From Oxalobacteraceae bacterium (GTDB lineage Bacteria; Pseudomonadota; Gammaproteobacteria; Burkholderiales; Burkholderiaceae_D), in contig JAIXXZ010000018.1 in NCBI GenBank assembly GCA_027490465.1, forward strand, positions 62,001-126,000: a stretch of DNA of 64,000 nt. Reading direction: 5' to 3'. The first letter of the stretch is position 1. The number at the start of each line of letters is the position of its first letter. Of the stretch, positions 9,166-17,924 are shown one piece after another. The translations under genes and the position numbers were made by a program. The notes beneath the pieces were generated by a model. It was not told the DNA's origin, did no database searches, and was given only the letters and a program-made list of their open reading frames with translations.

Positions 9166-10726
9166 CGCACTACATGAGCATCGCGTGGTGGTGGTGGGCG
9201 CGGGCGTCGCCGGACTGGTTGCGGCCTTGCAGCTCGCGCAGCGCAATCTCCAGGTCACTCTGATCGAAGCAGCCGAGCAGCCGGGCGGCAAGATGCGGCA
9301 ATTGATGGTCGATGGCGCTCCCATCGATAGCGGGCCGACCGTTTTCACCATGCGCTGGATTTTCGAGCAGATCTACGCGAATGCGGGTACGCGGCTCAAA
9401 GACGAACTCAAGCTTACTGCCTTGCCTGTGCTTGCACGTCACGCCTGGAGCGAGAACGAGCGCATGGATCTGTTCGCCGATCCCGGACGTTCGCGCGACG
9501 CCATTGCGCGTCTCGCTGGCCCGGCAGAAGCAGCGCGATTTGTACAGTTCTGCAAGCAGGCGCGCGAAGTGTATGACACCCTCGAAGGCCCCTTCATTCG
9601 TTCGCAATCACCGACGCTGGCCAGCATGGCGGGCGATCTCGGTCTGCGCGGACTGGCGGTGCTGGCCTCACTCGGGCCCATGAGTAATTTATGGGATGCG
9701 CTGCGCCAGCATTTTCATGATGTCAGGTTGCAGCAGTTGTTCGCGCGTTACGCCACCTACTGTGGCTCATCTCCCTGGCAAGCCCCTGCAACGCTGATGC
9801 TGATCACGCAAGTCGAGCTGGATGGTGTCTGGTCCGTCGAAGGTGGCATGCATGCACTGGCCAAATCGCTCGCGTCACTCGCAGAAAAAAGTGGTGTCAG
9901 CATTCGATATGCATCACCCTGCACAGAAATTCTCACCGAAGGTAAAAAAGTATCCGGTGTACGCCTCGCCAGTGGTGAAGTGCTGCCGGCTGATAGTGTC
10001 GTCTTCAATGGCGATGCCTCCGCGCTCACGCAAGGCTTGTTGGGTGCTGGCCTGCGGCGAGCAGCGCCCAGATTGTCCATGAGCAAGCGGTCCTTGTCCG
10101 CGCTTACCTGGAGCGTGCATGCGAGTACCGAAGGCTTTCCGCTGGACAGACACAATGTATTTTTTCAAGCGGACTATGCACGTGAATTCAGCGACATTTT
10201 TTCGCGCGCGCGACTGCCGCAGACACCGACTGTCTACGTGTGTGCGCAAGATCGCGGCAGTGACGCCGCTGCCCCAGAACGTGATCGCTTGTTGGTACTC
10301 GTCAATGCGCCCGCCGAAGGCAGTCGCACGCTAACTGAATCGGAGATTGATGCATGCGAAACCCATTCCTTTTCCCTGTTGGCCCGCTATGGCCTGAAGG
10401 TGAATCGCACACCGGAGAACACGCAGCGCACATCCCCGGCGGAATTTCATCGTCTCTTTCCGGGCAGCGCCGGCGCGCTGTACGGCATGGCGACCCATGG
10501 CTGGATGTCGGCATTCGCCAGATCGGGAGCGAAGACCCCGCTGCCAGGGCTTTACCTCGCGGGTGGGACAGTGCATCCGGGTCCGGGCGTGCCCATGGCA
10601 GCCATGTCGGGTCAACTGGCGGCCGCCACCCTGATGGCTCACCTCGATTCGACCAGCCGGTCCCGTCGGGTGGTTATCTCTGGTGGTACATCGATGCGCT
10701 CAGTGACGACGGCAACTACGGCCTGA
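9158..10726 (+). CDS. crtD: CrtD, hydroxyneurosporene / methoxyneurosporene desaturase
   Basis: 522-aa FAD-dependent C-3,4 desaturase of the spheroidene pathway. An N-terminal dinucleotide fold VVVGAGVAGLVAALQLA (about residues 10-27) is followed by GGKMRQL and GPTVFTMRW. The C-terminal PGLYLAGGTVHPGPGVPMAAMSG is the CrtI/CrtD flavin-binding signature. The open frame extends upstream inside crtA, but I place the start at TTG 9158 with AAGGG at 9146-9150; it overlaps the crtA stop. GTG 9185 is a weaker alternative. The last 370 bp underlie the only canonical crtC start codon. Confidence 0.93.
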   Translation: MTSALHEHRVVVVGAGVAGLVAALQLAQRNLQVTLIEAAEQPGGKMRQLMVDGAPIDSGPTVFTMRWIFEQIYANAGTRLKDELKLTALPVLARHAWSENERMDLFADPGRSRDAIARLAGPAEAARFVQFCKQAREVYDTLEGPFIRSQSPTLASMAGDLGLRGLAVLASLGPMSNLWDALRQHFHDVRLQQLFARYATYCGSSPWQAPATLMLITQVELDGVWSVEGGMHALAKSLASLAEKSGVSIRYASPCTEILTEGKKVSGVRLASGEVLPADSVVFNGDASALTQGLLGAGLRRAAPRLSMSKRSLSALTWSVHASTEGFPLDRHNVFFQADYAREFSDIFSRARLPQTPTVYVCAQDRGSDAAAPERDRLLVLVNAPAEGSRTLTESEIDACETHSFSLLARYGLKVNRTPENTQRTSPAEFHRLFPGSAGALYGMATHGWMSAFARSGAKTPLPGLYLAGGTVHPGPGVPMAAMSGQLAAATLMAHLDSTSRSRRVVISGGTSMRSVTTATTA

Positions 10727-11565
10727 CCCTCATTGCTTTTGTTGGTAGCGTGTTCTCGCCGTACTATCGCGCCGCATTGAAGCGTGGGGCGGCTGATCCG
10801 GAGAATTATTGCTCGCTCAATGTCGCCTTGTACGGCCGCAATCGCCGCTGGACCATGACCGAGCGTGGCCGTGAGCGCATTGCGCGCGATGCCTCGAGTT
10901 TCACGATCGGGCCCAGTAGCCTGCACTGGCATCGCGACCACCTGGAAATTGATATCCATGAAATCGGCATGCCCTTGCCGTTGCCCGTGCGCGGCAAGGT
11001 GCGTGTCTATCCCTCATCCTTGTCGACATTCAGCACGCCACTTGATGACCAGGGTCGTCATCGCTGGGGACCGCTGGCCGCCTGCGCGCGGGTCGAGGTT
11101 GAGATGGACAGGCCGTCGCAGCGCTGGAGTGGTCATGGCTATCTTGATTCGAATGAGGGTGATGAACCTGTCAGCGAACCTTTTCGCGAGTGGGACTGGT
11201 CGCGCGCATTACTCTCGGATGGCTCGGCGGCAGTGATCTACGATGTGCAGCAAAAGCAGGGCGCCGATCGGCTGCTTGGCCTGCGCTTTTATCCCGATGG
11301 AAGAATCGAAGAATTTTCACCCCCACCGCGCCAGTCGCTGGAACTCACGCGCTGGCGCATACCGCGCCGCATGCGCAGCGATGGTGATGCGCCGGTGCGC
11401 GTGATTGACATGCTGGAAGACACACCCTTCTACGAGCGTTCAGTGCTCAAGAGCCGTTTGTTTGGTGAAGATGTGATCAGCGTGCACGAGACGCTGAATG
11501 TGCCCAGACTGGTATCGCCGGTGGTGCAAAACATGCTGCCGTTCAGGATGCCGCGCCGGGCGTGA
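10354..11565 (+). CDS. crtC: CrtC, acyclic carotenoid 1,2-hydratase (start uncertain)
   Basis: Hydratase adding water to the psi end groups of neurosporene/lycopene to give 1-hydroxy carotenoids, the step before CrtD. Conserved family sequence begins near base 10645 (RFDQPVPSGGYLWWYIDALSDDG) and includes GSVFSPYY and ENYCSLNVALYG. In this frame the only ATG/GTG/TTG upstream is ATG 10354, deep inside crtD, and the first 95 residues read like an out-of-frame shadow of crtD. The true start may be non-canonical, or a base may be missing just after ATG 10634 (the crtD frame there gives MAHLDST). Rhodobacter CrtC is about 280 aa; I recall longer versions (about 400 aa) in Rubrivivax and Thiocapsa. 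The gene converges on crtB. Confidence 0.85.
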   Translation: MRNPFLFPVGPLWPEGESHTGEHAAHIPGGISSSLSGQRRRAVRHGDPWLDVGIRQIGSEDPAARALPRGWDSASGSGRAHGSHVGSTGGRHPDGSPRFDQPVPSGGYLWWYIDALSDDGNYGLTLIAFVGSVFSPYYRAALKRGAADPENYCSLNVALYGRNRRWTMTERGRERIARDASSFTIGPSSLHWHRDHLEIDIHEIGMPLPLPVRGKVRVYPSSLSTFSTPLDDQGRHRWGPLAACARVEVEMDRPSQRWSGHGYLDSNEGDEPVSEPFREWDWSRALLSDGSAAVIYDVQQKQGADRLLGLRFYPDGRIEEFSPPPRQSLELTRWRIPRRMRSDGDAPVRVIDMLEDTPFYERSVLKSRLFGEDVISVHETLNVPRLVSPVVQNMLPFRMPRRA

Positions 11566-11590
11566 AGCCTGGAACTGGTCGTTTTGTTGG

Positions 11591-12625
11591 TTAGAGTTGC
11601 CTGCCCGGCGTCGACAGCCGTTCAAACAAATCAATCACCCACTCGCAGCGCTCATCGAAACTTTTTGGCGTGATGCCATTGATCTTGCGTTCGCCGGCCA
11701 GAGCACAGGCATCGACCAGAAACTGAATCGCGGGCAGCGGTGCTTCGGTTTCGCAGCGGGTGGGTAGTTGCGCGCGGGCCTTGGCGATGCACAGCAAGGT
11801 GAGTTTGCGCGTACTGCCGACGACGGCACGGCCATTGACCGAATTCATTTGACGATCGGCGATGACACGTCCGATTTCTGCATAAATTGTCGAGGCGGCG
11901 AGAATGGCACCTCGGCAGTCGCGTGGCAATGTGGCGATGCCACTGGAGCCTAATTGATACAGTCGATCCGCTTCGAGCAATAAACGACCGATCACATCGC
12001 CCAGCGCGGGCGTGAATTGTGGGCAGATCAGCCAGGCATCCGGATCAATACCTGCTTCGCGCATCCAGCTACGCGGCAAGTACAAGCGACCGTTACGTGC
12101 ATCTTCACCCACATCACGCGCGATATTGGTCAGTTGCATTGCATTGCCAAGCTCGCATGCGCGTGCAAGCGCATACGGATTTTTTACACCCATGATCATT
12201 GCCATCATCGCGCCCACGCTGCCGGCGACGCGAGCACAGTAGTGATGCAAATCGTCCAGGGTTTCATACCGACGCCCGGCGGCATCCCACGCAAAGCCTT
12301 CGAGGAGTGCCTGGGGAAGTTCGCGCGGCAGACCGTAGCGATGAGCGACCATGGCCATCGCGCGATCTTCGATGATGGGTTCAGGCTGGCCGTTGTAAAT
12401 TGCTTCCAGACGCTGTTCCAGCTTTTGCATGGCCAGCGGATCGTCGTCATGCTCGTCAATGGCATCGTCGGCGACACGACAGAATGCATACAGCGCAATC
12501 GCGGGCATGCGCACGCGTTGAGGCAGCAAACTACTGGCGGCGAAAAAGGACTTCGATCCGCCGCGCATCAGTTCTTCGCAAGCGGCCAGATCAATGCCGG
12601 GTAGGGGAGCGGCTTGGTCAGGCAT
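11591..12625 (-). CDS. crtB: CrtB, phytoene synthase
   Basis: 344-aa enzyme that condenses two geranylgeranyl diphosphates to phytoene, the first committed carotenoid step. Two aspartate-rich motifs that bind Mg-diphosphate are visible: DDAIDEHDD (about residue 52) and NIARDVGEDARNGRLYLP. The start overlaps the end of crtI by 8 bp on the same strand, so crtI-crtB is one unit. It converges on crtC with a 25-bp gap that has only a weak GC-rich inverted repeat (GCCGGGC 11555-11561, GCCCGGC 11603-11609). Confidence 0.97.
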   Translation of the reverse strand: MPDQAAPLPGIDLAACEELMRGGSKSFFAASSLLPQRVRMPAIALYAFCRVADDAIDEHDDDPLAMQKLEQRLEAIYNGQPEPIIEDRAMAMVAHRYGLPRELPQALLEGFAWDAAGRRYETLDDLHHYCARVAGSVGAMMAMIMGVKNPYALARACELGNAMQLTNIARDVGEDARNGRLYLPRSWMREAGIDPDAWLICPQFTPALGDVIGRLLLEADRLYQLGSSGIATLPRDCRGAILAASTIYAEIGRVIADRQMNSVNGRAVVGSTRKLTLLCIAKARAQLPTRCETEAPLPAIQFLVDACALAGERKINGITPKSFDERCEWVIDLFERLSTPGRQL

Positions 12626-14093
12626 CGGGTACCACCTCGGACATGGCTTTGGCCGACATCAAAACGCCGGGCACACCGGCCCCCGGATGGGTGCCTGCAC
12701 CGACCATGTAAAGATTTTCCACATCCTCGCTGCGGTTGTGCGGTCTGAACCAGGCGCTTTGCAGCAGTATGGGCTCAAGGCCAAACGCAGCGCCCTTGTA
12801 AGACCAGAGTCTGTCCTTGAAATCCTGCGGAGTCATGAGCTTGCTGGTGACGATGTGCTTGCCCAGATCGGGCATGACCGTGCGTTCCAGATGCTCCTGA
12901 ATTTTCATTCGGAAGCGCTCGCCGTCCTCAGCCCAGTTGGTACCGCTGCCCAGATGCGGCACGGGTGCCAGCACATAAAATCCATCATGACCTGCAGGTG
13001 CGACTGAGGGATCGCTCGCGCTGGGGCGATGCAAATACAGACTGAAGTCTTCGGCCAGATGCAGGTGCTTGAAAATATCGTCGAGCAGTTCACGATAACG
13101 CGGCCCGAGCATGATCATGTGATGCGGCACGTCTTCGTAGCGACGGTTGGTGCCGAAATACCAGACGAACAGACTCATCGAGTATTTGCTGCGTTCGATT
13201 TTGCGATCGGTCCAGTGGCGGCGATCTTTTGCATCAATCAGATAACGATAGGTCCATGCGGCGTCGCCATTGGAGATCACGATGTCGGCATCAAGCACTT
13301 CGCCATTTTCCAGCGTGACGCCAGTCGCCTGGCCGTTGCGAACATTGATGCGCGTGACGGCTGCGTTGCAACGCAGGTTCACGCCGCGCTCTTCGAGCAA
13401 GCTCACCAATCCGCGAACGAGTGCACCAGTGCCGCCCATCGCCCAGTGCACGCCCCAGCGTCGCTCCAGTGTGTTGATCAGACTGTAGACGCGGGTAACG
13501 GAAAAAGGATTGCCACCAATGAGTAGCGGATGAAAGCTGAACACCTGACGCAGTTTGGGATCGCTGATGTGGCGGGCGACAAGCGTGTACAAACTCTCCC
13601 ACGCTTTCATGCGCATCATGCTGGGCAACGCTGCGAGCAAATCACCGATGCTGTTGAAGGGCATACCGCCCAGATCTTCGAATCCCAGTTTGCAGGCTTG
13701 ATCGGCTGCCGCGACGAAGCGGTCGTAGCCGGGTAGATCGTCAGGGCAGAAGCGCGCGACTTCGCGGCGCATCGTCACCTCATCGCCGCTGTAATCAAAC
13801 CAGCTGCCATCATCGAAGCGTATTCGATAGAAGGGCTCCATGGCTTTGAGCGTGATGTGATCCGAGAATTTTTTGCCGCACAGTGCCCACAGTTCCTCCA
13901 GCAATTGGGGCGCGGTGATGATGGTGGGTCCGGCATCGAAGGTGAAGCCATCCTGACGGTGGACGTAGGCGCGGCCGCCTGGTGCATCCAGTTTCTCGAG
14001 AATTTGAACCTGATAACCTTTGCAGGAGAGACGTATGGCTGCTGCCAGTCCGCCGAAGCCGCTGCCGATGACGATGGCTTTCGGCGTATGCAT
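12618..14093 (-). CDS. crtI: CrtI, phytoene desaturase
   Basis: 491-aa FAD enzyme that desaturates phytoene to neurosporene and/or lycopene. An N-terminal VIGSGFGGLAAAIRL dinucleotide fold, EKLDAPGGRAYV and DAGPTIITAP are typical. The C-terminal LYMVGAGTHPGAGVPGVL is the CrtI signature. It lies 8 bp downstream of puhC and is presumably co-transcribed with lhaA-puhABC, which places a carotenoid gene behind the reaction-centre assembly genes. Confidence 0.97.
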   Translation of the reverse strand: MHTPKAIVIGSGFGGLAAAIRLSCKGYQVQILEKLDAPGGRAYVHRQDGFTFDAGPTIITAPQLLEELWALCGKKFSDHITLKAMEPFYRIRFDDGSWFDYSGDEVTMRREVARFCPDDLPGYDRFVAAADQACKLGFEDLGGMPFNSIGDLLAALPSMMRMKAWESLYTLVARHISDPKLRQVFSFHPLLIGGNPFSVTRVYSLINTLERRWGVHWAMGGTGALVRGLVSLLEERGVNLRCNAAVTRINVRNGQATGVTLENGEVLDADIVISNGDAAWTYRYLIDAKDRRHWTDRKIERSKYSMSLFVWYFGTNRRYEDVPHHMIMLGPRYRELLDDIFKHLHLAEDFSLYLHRPSASDPSVAPAGHDGFYVLAPVPHLGSGTNWAEDGERFRMKIQEHLERTVMPDLGKHIVTSKLMTPQDFKDRLWSYKGAAFGLEPILLQSAWFRPHNRSEDVENLYMVGAGTHPGAGVPGVLMSAKAMSEVVPDA

Positions 14094-14101
14094 GGAGTGT
14101 C

Positions 14102-14557
14102 CTATCTCATCAGACGCGCGAACACGCCGATATTGTTGGAGCCAAACGATTCAAGTGCGATCGTCGAGCCGGTGGCGGGGTCACGCAGGCTGAGTCGGCC
14201 TGCGTCATGGGCGATCAACTCAAAAGGCTGATCGGCGCCGAATCCTTGCAGGCGGCGGTCGCGTACCAGTGCACGCAGCGTACCGCGCAGGAAACCTTGC
14301 TCGCCTTGAAAATTGTGAATGTCAGCGCCGCTAGCGGCATCAATCACCTGAATCGAGCCATCAGGCTGATCGACAAATCGCAGCACGCGTATGTGCTCCG
14401 CTCGCTCGATGATGTTGTCATGCTGGACGGGCCCACTCCAGCGTATCCAGGCCACCAGTGCCAGACAGGCAAACAGAAAAAGCGCGAACCCGAGTCCCGT
14501 GGATAAACTCCGACGCTCGTGGTCGTCTTTCCAGTCCATAGATTCGGAGGTTTTCAT
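14102..14557 (-). CDS. puhC: PuhC, photosynthetic complex assembly protein
   Basis: 151 aa. A cytoplasmic N-terminus is followed by one transmembrane helix (about residues 20-40, LGFALFLFACLALVAWIRW), then a periplasmic domain with LRFVDQPDGSIQVIDA and FLRGTLRALVRDRR, the PuhC pattern. In Rhodobacter capsulatus PuhC supports reaction-centre/LH1 assembly. The start overlaps the end of puhB by 4 bp. Confidence 0.92.
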   Translation of the reverse strand: MKTSESMDWKDDHERRSLSTGLGFALFLFACLALVAWIRWSGPVQHDNIIERAEHIRVLRFVDQPDGSIQVIDAASGADIHNFQGEQGFLRGTLRALVRDRRLQGFGADQPFELIAHDAGRLSLRDPATGSTIALESFGSNNIGVFARLMR

Positions 14558-15216
14558 CGCGCGAATACACCGTCGGGCATGCGTACCGGAATGCGAGCCT
14601 CATGAAGATCGGGAGTAGCTGCGACTTCGGCCATGCGCTTTTCCCAGGCTTCGTACAGCAGTGTGCCGACCTCTTTGGCATTTGCTATGCAGCGCAGTGC
14701 AGGTTGCGGTTGGCTGATATGCCAGGCGCGCGCATGCGGCCACAGATGCAGATACGCAATGCGGTCATCACCCTTGAGCTCGAGGGCGATTTCACCAAAG
14801 CCACGACCCTGATCGCGAATTTGCGCCGTCTTGATCCACCGATGCGGCAGATTGAAGGTCAGCGTGAGCACGATACCAATACGCATCACCACGCGTCGGT
14901 TGGTGATGGTGTACATCGTGGTGCTGGCCGACAGCCAGGCGGTCAATGCGAGCAGTGACAGTGATACGGTGGCCAGGATGGCGCCGATGCTCAGTGCACT
15001 CAGGTTGGCAAGCAAGCCGATTGACGTGTCCCAGATCATCACGGCCTGCAATGCAATCATCAGGGAGAAATAAATCGCCAGTCGTTTGACATGAAAGGCA
15101 TCGACGGCCAGCAATTTCCAATCAGGAGTGCCTTGCCAGAGAATATGTTCACCAGCGGGCAGAGCCTCGGGCAGGCCCGGCGCCGCTTCGAACTCGTGCT
15201 CGTGATGCGGCTTCAC
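14554..15216 (-). CDS. puhB: PuhB, reaction centre assembly protein
   Basis: 220-aa membrane protein with an N-terminal cytoplasmic segment GLPEALPAGEHILWQGTPDW (the family opening), about three hydrophobic helices (roughly residues 50-120) and a PH-like core TMYTITNRRVVMRIGIVLT. The PuhB family acts as a dimeric assembly factor for reaction centre and LH1. It overlaps puhA upstream and puhC downstream by 4 bp each, so translation of the three genes is coupled. Confidence 0.94.
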   Translation of the reverse strand: MKPHHEHEFEAAPGLPEALPAGEHILWQGTPDWKLLAVDAFHVKRLAIYFSLMIALQAVMIWDTSIGLLANLSALSIGAILATVSLSLLALTAWLSASTTMYTITNRRVVMRIGIVLTLTFNLPHRWIKTAQIRDQGRGFGEIALELKGDDRIAYLHLWPHARAWHISQPQPALRCIANAKEVGTLLYEAWEKRMAEVAATPDLHEARIPVRMPDGVFAR

Positions 15217-15977
15217 ACCAGGGGTTCCTGACGTTCCGGTGTCGCGTACAGCGTACCGGCGCCATAGTAGGCAGAGATTTTTTCTTCTTCGAGCATGGTG
15301 ATCTGATCCGCATTGCGCAGACCCGGCACATCGGCAAACTGATGCGCAAGAATTGCATGCACTTTCACATGCTCGTTCGTGATGCGCGCAAACGGCACGG
15401 GCAGCATGACGGTACGGTCCGAATCATTGAGTTTGACTTCAATGTAGCGGAACATCATTTCCGAGCGATCCATCCAGAGTTCACTGACGGTGCCAGCGAC
15501 TTCATCATCATCACCCACGACGGGCAAGCCGCGCGGATCATTATCCTGCGTCGCTACACCGTATTCCGGTTGGGTGCGCAGCGGAACAATCTTCGCTTCG
15601 CCTTCAGGTGTGTGATCAGGCACATCGGCACGATTAGCCCAGGAACCGGGGCCCACGCCAGCCAGTAGCGGGTTGCCCGTCGGCTCGATCGGCGCGCCGA
15701 TATAGCGATGGCGTGGCTCTGCTTGCAGAAACTCTGGCGGCTGCAGCGGGTAGGGCATGACCACCTCATCGCCATTGGCCATCAGATAAGTCTTGGGTGT
15801 CGGTATGGGCGGCCAGCCGTCCATTTTGACTGGTGGCGTGCGGCCGGAATCCAGCGGATAACCGTCGCGATGATTTTCCTGCAGCAGGTAATACACCAGC
15901 CCGAAAAAGAAAATCCAGAACAGATACAGCACGAGCTGTGCCACATCGACGTATTGGGTAATAGCCATTGTTTCCAT
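15213..15977 (-). CDS. puhA: PuhA, reaction centre H subunit
   Basis: 254-aa H subunit capping the cytoplasmic face of the L/M reaction centre. One N-terminal helix (DVAQLVLYLFWIFFFGLVYY) is followed by the globular PRC-barrel domain with GNPLLAGVGPGSWANRAD and RGLPVVGDDDEVAGTVSELWMDRSE. I chose ATG 15977 (METMAITQYVDV) over the longer frame because AAGGAGACGC stands directly upstream and other PuhA proteins start with the same MAITQY segment. A 183-bp inverted-repeat element lies about 75 bp upstream. Confidence 0.97.
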   Translation of the reverse strand: METMAITQYVDVAQLVLYLFWIFFFGLVYYLLQENHRDGYPLDSGRTPPVKMDGWPPIPTPKTYLMANGDEVVMPYPLQPPEFLQAEPRHRYIGAPIEPTGNPLLAGVGPGSWANRADVPDHTPEGEAKIVPLRTQPEYGVATQDNDPRGLPVVGDDDEVAGTVSELWMDRSEMMFRYIEVKLNDSDRTVMLPVPFARITNEHVKVHAILAHQFADVPGLRNADQITMLEEEKISAYYGAGTLYATPERQEPLV

Positions 15978-16051
15978 GATGCGTCTCCTTCTGACGTTGG
16001 GCCCTGAGCAAAACACCGAGCCCGGGGGACTACCTGAAGCCTTTATCGATA

Positions 16052-16234
16052 AGAACCTGTCTCGTTAGGCCGCTAGCGGCGTTGGCATCCCTTGCAGGGC
16101 GCGCACCGGCTTGAACGCCAGTGCCGTTTCGCAGGCAGGCTGTATCCAGCCTGAATTCCCTGCTGCACCCTTGTCGTACGGCTGTACTGCCTGCGGTACT
16201 GCCGCCTTGCCATCGACCTAACGAGACAGGTTCT
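16052..16234. repeat. MITE-like element with 18-bp perfect terminal inverted repeats
   Basis: AGAACCTGTCTCGTTAGG (16052-16069) and its exact reverse complement (16217-16234) bound a 147-bp GC-rich interior without a useful reading frame. No clear target-site duplication is seen. The element fills most of the 377-bp space between lhaA and puhA. The rest of that space (16235-16354) holds only short hairpins, AGCGATcgaATCGCT near 16247 and TTACttcgGTAA at 16317-16328. It looks like a non-autonomous mobile element or a large folded RNA segment in the lhaA-puhA transcript. Confidence 0.6.
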
Positions 16235-16354
16235 AAGCTACAAAAAGCGATCGAATCGCTCTGCCAGCGAACACTGCCCAGATAAAAGCTTCTACTGATT
16301 TCTGATGCGCTAAGTCTTACTTCGGTAAATCGGTGGTTCAGTCATTCAAACAAA

Positions 16355-17785
16355 CTAGCCGGGGAACTCGGCCAATCCGAATTTCTGCTGTGAGCGCGTC
16401 GGCAGCGCATCGCGCCGCACCAGCGGGCCAATAGCGACTAACACGCCAAACAGCAAATACATTTCCAGGTGATACACAAAGCTGTAACCCGTGACCGGTG
16501 ACACCAGACTCTCGCCCAGCCATCCTGCATTGGCCAGTGCGCCAATCACATCCTTGATCATGCCGCCGGCCGCAATCGATGCGCCGGCAGCGGTGGCTTG
16601 CACCGCGCCCCAGGCACCCAGTGCCAATCCAGCCTCATCGCCTTGCGCCAGACCCATCGCCATGGTCAGCGTGCCAACCGAGAACAATCCACCACCCACC
16701 CCAATCAGAAACGCACCGGCGCGAAACAGGTTGGGTGCGTCCAGTGGCGCTGAAAAAATCACCATCGCGAAGGCGGGCAATCCAGCCAGCGCGCCCAGCG
16801 CAGCCAACCGCACCGCATCCACACCCCGCGAGAGCAGCGCAGCCGCCATACCAAAAGCCAGTAGTGCGCCACAGGCAGTCAGCGCGGTCAGCAGGCTGGT
16901 CGCACCCACGCCCAGATGCAGCACCTGTCCGCCGTAGGGCTCGAGGATGATGTCCTGCATGTTGAATGCGCAGGTTCCGACCCCCACCGTCCATAAAAAT
17001 CGCTTCACACCCGGCCGGCCGACGAATTCGCGCCAGTGGGTGCTGAAATCGTCCTGTTCAATTGCCTGCCGCGCGCGATCCCGGTTCATCGCTTCCTGCT
17101 TCCACAGCGCATTCAGGTTCAGCCAGATCACGGCAACCGCCGAGCCCTGCACCACCTGAATCAGGCGCAGCGGACTGAAATCCGCCAGCAGCCATCCATA
17201 AATGGCGCCGCTGCCGACCAGACCCAGCAACAGCATCGTGTACATCAGCGCCACCACCCGTGGCCGCGTTTCGGGCGTTGCCAGGTCCGTCGCCAGTGCC
17301 AGACCCGCAGTCTGGGTGACCTGCATCCCGGCACCCACCAGCAGAAACGCCAGCGCAGCGCCTATCCGGCTGACCCACAGCATCCCCGGCTGAGGCTGGC
17401 CCAGCGCCAGCAGGCCAAAAGGCATGATGGCCAGACCACCGAACAGCAACAACGTGCCTATCCATAAATAAGGCAGGCGGCGCAATCCCAGCGCCGAGCG
17501 GTGCGTGTCCGAGCGAAACCCGATCAGCGCGCGCAGCGGCGCAAACACCAGCGGCAGCGCCACCGAGATCGCGACCCACCAAGCGGGCACACCCAACTCG
17601 ACGATCATCACCCTATTCAGCGTACCGACCAGCAGCGCGGTCGCCAGGCCGATCGACAGCTGGAACATGGACAAGCGCAGCAGACGTGACAAAGGCATAT
17701 CTGCTGTTGCCACATCGGCAAAAGGCATCCATTGCGTCCCCATCGAGGACGCCAGTTTTCGGGTGTATTGCCTTAACAGCTTCAT
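16355..17785 (-). CDS. lhaA: LhaA, LH1 assembly factor / PucC-family transporter
   Basis: 476-aa major-facilitator-like protein of the bacteriochlorophyll delivery (BCD/PucC) family with about 12 hydrophobic helices. In Rhodobacter, LhaA promotes LH1 assembly and sits upstream of puhA, as here. Diagnostic stretches are PFADVATADMPLSRLLRLSMFQLSIG, VMIVELGVPAWWVA, FAPLRALIGFRSDTHRSALG and AGMQVTQTAGLALATDLA. I prefer ATG 17785 (MKLLRQYTRK), with GGAAG just upstream, over ATG 17824. The latter would start almost at the predicted transcription start. Confidence 0.93.
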   Translation of the reverse strand: MKLLRQYTRKLASSMGTQWMPFADVATADMPLSRLLRLSMFQLSIGLATALLVGTLNRVMIVELGVPAWWVAISVALPLVFAPLRALIGFRSDTHRSALGLRRLPYLWIGTLLLFGGLAIMPFGLLALGQPQPGMLWVSRIGAALAFLLVGAGMQVTQTAGLALATDLATPETRPRVVALMYTMLLLGLVGSGAIYGWLLADFSPLRLIQVVQGSAVAVIWLNLNALWKQEAMNRDRARQAIEQDDFSTHWREFVGRPGVKRFLWTVGVGTCAFNMQDIILEPYGGQVLHLGVGATSLLTALTACGALLAFGMAAALLSRGVDAVRLAALGALAGLPAFAMVIFSAPLDAPNLFRAGAFLIGVGGGLFSVGTLTMAMGLAQGDEAGLALGAWGAVQATAAGASIAAGGMIKDVIGALANAGWLGESLVSPVTGYSFVYHLEMYLLFGVLVAIGPLVRRDALPTRSQQKFGLAEFPG

Positions 17786-17830
17786 GCGGCTTCCATGTCG
17801 GGACGCATTGCCCGCATCATTCATGAAAGC

Positions 17831-17896
17831 ACTCTAGAGGCGCGCGCTGGGACTGTCAACTAAAGTTTACTTATATTAGGTAAATTTAGGTTGACA
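17831..17896 (-). promoter_or_regulatory. lhaA promoter with long dyad operator (PpsR/CrtJ-like)
   Basis: On the minus strand: -35 TTGACA (17859-17854), 17-bp spacer, -10 TAGAGT (17836-17831). The -35 lies inside a 43-bp dyad: TGTCAAC (17854-17860) mirrors GTTGACA (17890-17896), and TTTAC (17866-17870) mirrors GTAAA (17880-17884). Each half reads TGT-N12-AC plus T or C, close to the TGT-N12-ACA site of PpsR/CrtJ, which commonly binds pairs. Boxes are seen directly; the regulator is inferred, and no ppsR gene is in the window. Confidence 0.5.
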
Positions 17897-17924
17897 CATC
17901 CATCTGGATCGCCGATGCTGGTTC

